A stretch of 64,000 nucleotides of DNA from Nemertoderma westbladi. Lineage: Eukaryota; Xenacoelomorpha; Nemertodermatida; Nemertodermatidae. Below are positions 58,201 through 64,000 of this stretch, piece after piece. Under the pieces are notes generated by a model that did not search any database, was not told where the DNA came from, and was given only the letters and a program-made list of their open reading frames with translations. How positions within the stretch are numbered: position 1 is the first letter of the stretch; every line of letters starts with the position of its first letter. The translations under genes and the position numbers were made by a program. The stretch lies in NCBI GenBank assembly GCA_032718475.1, contig JAUCBJ010007113.1:1-64000 (forward strand), read 5' to 3'.

Positions 58201-59829
58201 TCAGTACAGAATGGGTGTGTCTAGCACAGCCACCCAGCCGCCACTCAGTACAGAATGGGTGTGTCTAGCACAGCCACCCAGCCGCCATACAGTTCAGAAT
58301 GGGTGTGTCTAGCACAGCCACCCAGCCGCCACTCAGTACAGAATGGGTGTGTCTAGCACAGCCACCCAGCCGCCATACAGTACAGAATGGGAGTGTCTAG
58401 CACAGCCACCCAGCCGCCACTCATTACAGAATGGGTGTGTCTAGCACAGCCACCCAGCCGCCACTCAGTACAGAATGGGTGTGTCTAGCATAGCCACCCA
58501 GCCGCCACTCAGTACAGAATGGCTGTGTCTAGCACAGCCACCCAGCCGCCACTCAGTACAGAATGGGTGTGTCTAGCACAGCCACCCAGCCGCCACTCAG
58601 TACAGAATGGGTGTGTCTAGCACAGCCACCCAGCCGCCACTCAGTACAGAATGGGTGTGTCTAGCACAGCCACCCAGCCGCCATACAGTATAGAATGGGT
58701 GTGTCTAGCACAGCCACCCAGCCGCCACTCAGTACAGAATGGGTGTGTCTAGCACAGCCACCCAGCCGCCACTCAGTACAGAATGGGTGTGTCTAGCACA
58801 GCCACCCAGCCGCCACTCAGTACAGAATGGGTGTGTCTAGCACAGCCACCCAGCCGCCATACAGTACAGAATGGGTGTGTCTAGCACAGCCACCCAGTCG
58901 CCACTCATTACAGAAAGGGTGTGTCTAGCACAGCCACCCAGCCGCCACTCAGTACAGAATGGGTGTGTCTAGCACAGCCACCCAGCCGCCACTCAGTACA
59001 GAATGGGTGTGTCTAGCACAGCCATCCAGCCGCCATACAGTACAGAATGGGTGTGTCTAGCACAGCCACCCAGCCGCCACTCATTACAGAATGGGTGTGT
59101 CTAGCACAGCCACCCAGCCGCCATACAGTACAGAATGGGTGTGTCTAGCACAGCCACCCAGCCGCCACTCAGTACAGAATGGGTGTGTCTAGCACAGCCA
59201 TCCAGCCGCCATACAGTACAGAATGGGTGTGTCTAGCACAGCCACCCAGCCGCCACTCAGTACAGAATGGGTGTGTCTAGCACAGCCACCCAGCCGCCAC
59301 TCAGTACAGAATGGGTGTGTCTAGCACAGCCACCCAGCCGCCATACAGTACAGAATGGGAGCGTCTAGCACAGCCACCCAGCCGCCACTCAGTACAGAAT
59401 GGGTGTGTCTAGCATAGCCACCCAGCCGCCACTCAGTACAGAATGGCTGTGTCTAGCACAGCCACCCAGCCGCCACTCAGTACAGAATGGGTGTGTCTAG
59501 CATAGCCACCCAGCCGCCACTCAGTACAGAATGGCTGTGTCTAGCACAGCCACCCAGCCGCCACTCAGTACAGAATGGGTGTGTCTAGCACAGCCACCCA
59601 GCCGCCACTCAGTACAGAATGGGTGTGTCTAGCACAGCCACCCAGCCGCCACTCAGTACAGAATGGGTGTGTCTAGCACAGCCACCCAGTCGCCACTCAG
59701 TACAGAATGGGTGTGTCTAGCACAGCCACCCAGCCGCCATACAGTACAGAATGGGTGTGTCTAGCACAGCCACCCAGCCGCCACTCAGTACAGAATGGGT
59801 GTGTCTAGCACAGCCACCCCAGCCGCCAC
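49262..59829. repeat. Minisatellite D, 44/45-bp unit from the glutathione synthetase 3' end, about 240 copies
   Basis: The plus-strand core is GTACAGAATGGGTGTGTC, then TAGCACAGCCACCC(C)AG and CCGCCACTCA. Three-C units are 44 bp and four-C units are 45 bp. On the minus strand the 45-bp unit reads VAAGVAVLDTPILY plus TGA, identical to the last codons of the adjacent synthetase gene; the 44-bp form is the same sequence minus one base. The array abuts the gene with no spacer: the gene's stop lies inside the terminal units. A block around 52.3-54.1 kb recurs at 55.3-57.1 kb with an offset of 2,965 bp. Long frames across it are artefacts. Confidence 0.97.
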
Positions 59830-61161
59830 ACCCCCATCATCATACGAAACATCCTTGGAGCGCATCAACCAACCCACTTCCCTATTGACTACAACCTCGG
59901 TCCCGCGGCCCAGAATCACCCCGAAGATCCCCAGTTCCGATACTACGTCGGCGGGTTGGATGGCCGAACCCGGACGCACAATGTAGTTGGGATGGGTCGG
60001 CGGGTATATCCGCTCCATGGCGACGAACTCCGAGAGTTGGGAAGACGGGGTCGATCGTATCACAGCGACCATCGCATCCCCGTATAAGTTATTACCGCCG
60101 CCTTCCCGCTGCGGTTTCAACACGAAGTCCAACGGACGTTCTAGAATCTCGGCTAATATTCCGCTATCCGGATCGTCTAAACTCCACATTTTCGCGAAAG
60201 TTTGTCGAATCGCCGAAATCTTGACCGGGTCGTCTAGCAACCGTTCCAGAACGCCGTCACACGATAGAACCTGCTGCACTTTCTTTGTGCCGGCGAGATG
60301 GTATCCGATGGAGGGGCAGTTTATAGCGAACGAGGCTTCCATCATGGATCGGGCATCCCAATCGCTATCCGTCGGATAATCATTGGGGTCGTAGCCACAC
60401 CGGTAGTAAACCACCGATATCTCGCGCCCTTTATACACCAACTTCCGGTTCGTTAAAACCCCAGACTTAGTGACGTCATTAAAAGTGACTCTAAACACCC
60501 TGCGTCTCGATCCCGAATCGTCCAAGGACTTTATCCCCAACTCTAGAAGTCTTTGGTCGAATACGTTCGAATCGATGTCACGAACTACGAACAGAATAGC
60601 AGTGTTACTAGACTTGTGGGACGTCTCGTAATATTTTACTGCGTCTAATAATCCCCGACACAATCCCAAACAACTGTCATTCGCCGGTATTTCTACTTCG
60701 TCGCACCGTAGAATATCGCGAGTAGCGTTTCTAAGATTAATCAACTTCCCGATTAAACAACCGAAACTAGCGGATATAGTATTCAGTTCAATTTGTCGCA
60801 AAACCCCGGAAATGCTCGTTTTAGAGGAGTTCACCATGTAATCGCTACGAAACAACCCCAACATGGGTTTATCTGCGCCGAACTGCAAATGCAAATCTAG
60901 AAGTTTCTTGGTGAATGAATCGTGTTTCACCGTCACCGAAAGAGAGTTATGGAGAAAGTTTTTGTTAGTCGCTACTCGATGAATCAACTCGTTGAAGTAT
61001 GTTTGTACGTTGAGCGCTCGGTGGAAGCAGTCTTTAGGGAAGGGCGTGCCGTATACGGTAAACGGAGCGATCTGCACGCCGCCCTGAGGATCTCGCATAA
61101 TCAGTCCGTTTATTAAGGCATAATCGGTTAGTGTTCGCTGGTCCTCAACGGATGGCTCCAT
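59785..61161 (-). CDS. GSS: Glutathione synthetase (eukaryotic type)
   Basis: It ligates gamma-glutamylcysteine and glycine with ATP in the cytosol, the second step of glutathione synthesis. Residue numbers here count from an in-frame ATG nine codons upstream (61,188). The uninterrupted frame carries the family hallmarks: FRSDYM (113-118), IELNTISASFG (133-143), AGTKKVQQ (299-306), LKPQREGGGNNLYG (357-370, the glycine-rich ATP loop), MER (391-393), SELGIFG (417-423), LMRSK (441-445) and DGGVAAGVAVLD (451-462, the alanine-rich loop). Length (458 from the preferred Met10) is close to the 474 of the human enzyme. Met10 is preferred because TATAG|CAATGGAG looks like a splice acceptor and gives a good start context. 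YFRDGY of the human protein is YYRCGY here (261-266). The gene is CpG-rich and has no coding intron. Its last codons seed minisatellite D. Confidence 0.93.
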   Translation of the reverse strand: MEPSVEDQRTLTDYALINGLIMRDPQGGVQIAPFTVYGTPFPKDCFHRALNVQTYFNELIHRVATNKNFLHNSLSVTVKHDSFTKKLLDLHLQFGADKPMLGLFRSDYMVNSSKTSISGVLRQIELNTISASFGCLIGKLINLRNATRDILRCDEVEIPANDSCLGLCRGLLDAVKYYETSHKSSNTAILFVVRDIDSNVFDQRLLELGIKSLDDSGSRRRVFRVTFNDVTKSGVLTNRKLVYKGREISVVYYRCGYDPNDYPTDSDWDARSMMEASFAINCPSIGYHLAGTKKVQQVLSCDGVLERLLDDPVKISAIRQTFAKMWSLDDPDSGILAEILERPLDFVLKPQREGGGNNLYGDAMVAVIRSTPSSQLSEFVAMERIYPPTHPNYIVRPGSAIQPADVVSELGIFGVILGRGTEVVVNREVGWLMRSKDVSYDDGGVAAGVAVLDTPILY

Positions 61162-61163
61162 TG

Positions 61164-61294
61164 CTATACCAATTTGGAGAGACAACAATAACTGCTAACT
61201 AATAATTATTAGTGCAATATACAATCCACGTGGACAAAACTTTAAAATGTCAGAATGTAGTCGCAATGTCAATTAAATAATAATCTCAGCTTAC
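61164..61294 (-). other. Possible 5' UTR intron of glutathione synthetase
   Basis: On the minus strand, donor CCG|GTAAGC (61,294) and acceptor TTGGTATAG (61,164), with an upstream pyrimidine stretch (TTGTTGTCTCTCC), would remove 131 bp two bases before the preferred ATG. It is inferred from splice consensus only. Confidence 0.35.
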
Positions 61295-61425
61295 CGGTAT
61301 ATCATGTTTATGTAGCTACGAGCAATAATTTGTAAGTGCAGCTGATATTCGAGTTCGAGAACGTTAATCAAAGCAAAACGTCTATTGAAACTCTAGACTG
61401 GAGCAAAATAAATAGACTGATAGAA

Positions 61426-61722
61426 GTGGCTACTGACCGGACCCACTGACCGGACCAACTGACCGAGCCCTCTAAATACCGTATTGAAAGCTTGATATTT
61501 GATTTATATTTTACTTGTTTATTATTGACCGGAGCATTATTACCACAATTAAGTAACCAGTATAATCTAGTAACATGTGTTAACTTTTGTTTATTGTTTT
61601 GGTTCCCCCAACACGCCTCTGTAACTGTAACCTGCTCCTTTACCAACCTGCTCCTTTAAATGACAATGGGTCCGGTCAACGGGTCCGGTCAATTGAGCAA
61701 TGGATCCGGTCAGGTCAGTAGC
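61426..61722. mobile_element. ~300-bp inverted-repeat element upstream of glutathione synthetase
   Basis: The left end GGCTACTGACCGGACCC and further ACTGACCGGACC copies are mirrored at the right by GGGTCCGGTCAA and TCAGGTCAGTAGCC (ends 61,722). The interior contains a reverse copy of the dispersed TTGTTTTGGTT…GTAACCTGCTCC module (61,576-61,640). No coding was seen, so it is a MITE-like element. Confidence 0.55.
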
Positions 61723-62150
61723 CTTTGACAAAATAAATATTTATAAAACAATGTAATAATTCTAAATTCGTTAATAAATTATAAACGTTGCTGATCTAGA
61801 AGAAACCATAAGAGTACTGGAGTACAGCAGAAAAAACATTTAATTCGTTGAGTATAAAGTGGAAATTAAAGTCTTTATTGTTCGTGATTTGCGGGCAAAA
61901 GAGGATATATTTTAAATAAATGTAATTTCATGTGTTCTCAGTTCTCTACCCGGACCTTCTGTATGCAATTTCGACCATCAGGTTATGGGTTAGCTACTTG
62001 TACTGTAGCCTGTTGTGCATAAATTGCATTGTGGGAGCATGGCCTACTGTTTCAGAAATAATTGCAGAATGAGTGGTTACTGGGTTAGGTAAGTAAAAGA
62101 TAAGGTTGCATAGACGCAGACGGGCGGAATAAGCCATTAACTAACAATAA
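61723..62150. other. No gene recognised
   Basis: AT-rich sequence between the inverted-repeat element and the LINE endonuclease fragment. Confidence 0.3.
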
Positions 62151-62157
62151 TGAACAC

Positions 62158-62640
62158 ATGTTAGAAGAGGCAGTAGATGGGTTAATTACTACATGTATAC
62201 AGTGTGTAGATACAGTAGATACTCTAGTAATGTCCTGTCAGCCTGTAGGAGTTCTGAATGTACCATATGGCAGAAAGTCCATGACCCCAGGAAATAGTTG
62301 CAACAACGGTAGTTACAGTAGTTTCGATTGTGTTGCAAGTTTCAATATTATTGCTATTTCTGAAACTTTTTTGAAAAATGACTTTTCACAACATTTATTA
62401 AATATATCTGGTTACCAGGCGCCTGTAGTCTGCAACAAAGCCAATGGGACAGCCTGTCCCCGGACAGCCCATGACGGTGTTGCAGTTTACCTACATGACG
62501 GGTTATCAACCTCACATAGATCAGATCTGACTTTACGAGATCTCGAAAACGTCTGGGTTGAACTGGATAACGGCACCAACACCTCTGTCGTTGTTGGTAC
62601 CATTTACAGACAAGGCAAGGCTCCGCTCATACTCTATTGA
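62158..62640 (+). pseudogene. LINE endonuclease fragment (CR1/Jockey-like)
   Basis: The 160-codon frame contains an APE endonuclease N-terminal half: FNIIAISETFLKNDF (catalytic Glu), NISGYQAPV, GVAVYLHDGLS, ENVWVELDNGTNTSVVVGTI. It stops shortly before the RTE-like LINE that begins at 62,678. It may be the 5' end of an element interrupted by that insertion. It is a different family from the 5-kb LINE. Confidence 0.7.
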
Positions 62641-62822
62641 GTCATTCTACTGTATACAGTGTTGGTGTTGGTAAAAAGTCAGGTCAGGTCCCCAGATCCT
62701 GCTATCACTATGTCAGTAATGTGGTACTACCTGTAGCTGTCAGCCCTGTAGGGCAGCCCCGATAAACGCCAGTAGCCTATTCATTATTTAGTTGATCAAG
62801 AGTGGGTTGGTTTTAGCCCCGT

Positions 62823-63246
62823 GTAACAGGCTGAGATAACTCCCCGCCAAATATGACTCCCCAGTCATCTCAGCCTAGGCTGAGAACACTCCCCAGTTTT
62901 TTCCCTAGATTTCTTAATTAACAGAAAGGAGCAGGTTACAGTGGCGGGCTTTTCTAACCAAAACAATAAAAGATATCTCAATAACATAGGTTACAGTATT
63001 ATTTTTGCAATATACGAAACGAACACAGGTGCGGATATGAATTATAACTTAATTAGGGGAGTCATCTCAGCCTAAGCGGAGTCATCTCAGCCTAAGGGGA
63101 GTCATCTCAGCCTAAGGGGAGTCCTCTCAGCCAAAGGGAGTGTTCTCAGCCTAGCCTGAGATAACTGGTGAGTGTTCTTAGTCTAGGCTGAGATAACTGG
63201 GGAGTGTTCTCAGCGTAGGCTGAGACGACTGAGCAGTGTTCTTAGT
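62823..63246. mobile_element. 424-bp insertion in the LINE leader, CCGT duplication
   Basis: The leader sequence AGCCCCGT|CAACTAAA, continuous in the 8.4-kb copy, is split, with CCGT at both junctions (62,819-62,822 and 63,247-63,250). The insert is built of GGCTGAGATAACTCCCC and its inverse in both orientations. It has four 21-bp repeats (GTCATCTCAGCCTAAGGGGA) at 63,058-63,135 and the dispersed GGAGCAGGTTACAGTGG module at 62,929. No coding. Confidence 0.7.
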
Positions 63247-63574
63247 CCGTCAACTAAATAAGTCATTGAGGGCTATAGCGCCTAGGGCGCCATTGAAGGC
63301 AAAGGCTTGATACGCATCTGCAATAGAGGTGATACACGCCCCGCTCTGTCTATACTGGATACCTAACCCAGGAGGCACACTTGTTTCAGGCTGTAACAAA
63401 AGGACCCCTACAGTCGGCAGCAGGGCTGTAGGATATGGATAGGCGGAAAGGTAATCAACCAACGGCTAGACATGCTGACAAGGTCAGCGGAAGGTAATCA
63501 ACCAACGGCGACCTACTGCGAAGATGCTTGTAGGAGTTGCGACAACAAGCGGTTTACACTCGCAACTGAAAGAT

Positions 63575-64000
63575 ATGAGTATGAGAACCCTCCAGGAGAA
63601 ATACCAGCTCGGTCGTCGCCCGGGTCAACAAGGACCGCGTCCCACAGTGGTACACCAGGCTGGGGTCGATAAATTGGCTACTGGATCAGAAGACAGAGAA
63701 GAAAGAAGAACCAACTTGTTGAAATGTAAAAAGACACTAAAGATTGCTACAATGAACGCACGCACGCTGAAAGCACATAGCAAACAGGGTGACATGGTCG
63801 CTCTGGCAATGGAATATAACATCAACATCATCTGCATCAAAGAACATCGGATTTGTCATGAAGACACTGCCATGAAGTACAATGACATTGGAAATGGAAG
63901 GACGTTAGTAACAAGCTCAGCGGTAAGAAACTCGGCCAATGCATCAATTGGTGGAGTAGGAATTCTGCTAAGCCCATTCGCACTTAAGACCCTAAACAAC
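63575..64000 (+). CDS. LINE endonuclease-RT ORF, N-terminal part, open to window end
   Basis: From ATGAGTATGAGAACC the frame is open for 142 codons to the last base. It has a basic leader, then KIATMNARTLKAHSKQGDMV (endonuclease start), CIKEHRICHEDT (catalytic Glu) and SIGGVGILLS. It lacks the 8-base deletion that breaks the 5-kb copy, so this copy is better preserved here. Whether it is intact cannot be judged. Confidence 0.8.
   Translation, partial: MSMRTLQEKYQLGRRPGQQGPRPTVVHQAGVDKLATGSEDREERRTNLLKCKKTLKIATMNARTLKAHSKQGDMVALAMEYNINIICIKEHRICHEDTAMKYNDIGNGRTLVTSSAVRNSANASIGGVGILLSPFALKTLNN

Larger units (their letters stand above)
62678..64000 (+). mobile_element. RTE-like LINE copy 3, 5' end, running off the window
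   Basis: It starts with GTCAGGTCAGGTCCCC, the same 5' end as the inverse-oriented copy at 8,540, and matches its leader and coding start closely. It carries a 424-bp insertion (62,823-63,246). The 3' end lies outside the window. Confidence 0.88.

Noticed and set aside
16159-59829. Regular repeats resembling CRISPR arrays
   Set aside because: Units are directly contiguous with no unique spacers, there are no cas genes, and the host is a eukaryote with introns and LINEs.
62158-62640. Stand-alone host protein
   Set aside because: The ISETF, GVAVYLHDGL and GTIYR motifs are those of LINE endonucleases, and the frame is a truncated fragment.

Overview
This is a nuclear fragment from an invertebrate animal. 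It contains intron-bearing coding exons on an AT-rich background, several families of APE-type non-LTR retrotransposons (LINEs), a Penelope-like element with a GIY-YIG endonuclease, tRNA-derived SINE heads, a PIF/Harbinger-type DNA transposon, and many inverted-repeat elements. Nothing bacterial was seen: no operons, Shine-Dalgarno sites or CRISPR. The phylum cannot be fixed from the sequence alone.

Layout. 1-2.4 kb: unassigned, CpG-richer DNA with two weak coding-like segments. 4.76-8.64 kb: a broken coding fragment split by a full-length RTE-like LINE (5,001-8,552) with a 13-bp target duplication. 9.1 kb: a SINE head. 10.2-14.0 kb: a second, decayed LINE with N-terminal and C-terminal zinc-finger motifs. 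16.16-21.44 kb: minisatellite A (46/47-bp units). 23.2-31.5 kb: exons on the minus strand of a synaptotagmin-14/16-like gene, with matching intron phases, a transmembrane exon and two alternative upstream exons. Its introns hold inverted-repeat transposons. 34.36-39.62 kb: minisatellite B (43/45-bp). 39.8-45.5 kb: a second copy of the RTE-like LINE, split by a 4.05-kb Penelope-like element with an 11-bp target duplication; that element was itself hit by a SINE and a LINE fragment. 45.5-49.0 kb: another LINE, whose reverse-transcriptase active-site codons have been amplified into minisatellite C (43-bp, about 21 copies) and whose C-terminus carries a Harbinger insertion. 49.26-59.83 kb: minisatellite D (44/45-bp, about 240 copies). 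59.79-61.16 kb: an uninterrupted, complete-looking eukaryotic glutathione synthetase gene on the minus strand. 62.1-64.0 kb: a LINE endonuclease fragment, then a third copy of the RTE-like LINE running off the end.

Main result. Two of the four large minisatellites can be traced to the coding sequence they grew from. Array D is a tandem expansion of the last 14 codons plus stop of glutathione synthetase (the alanine-rich loop). Array C is an expansion, inside a LINE reverse transcriptase, of the codons spanning the catalytic Y-A-D box, and the reading frame resumes after the array. The other two arrays differ in sequence but have nearly the same unit length, so all four fall within 43-47 bp. 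Together they make up about a third of the window. This points to a length-constrained tandem-amplification process that can start from ordinary exonic DNA.

Only glutathione synthetase and the synaptotagmin-like gene look like host genes. Almost everything else is repeat-derived.
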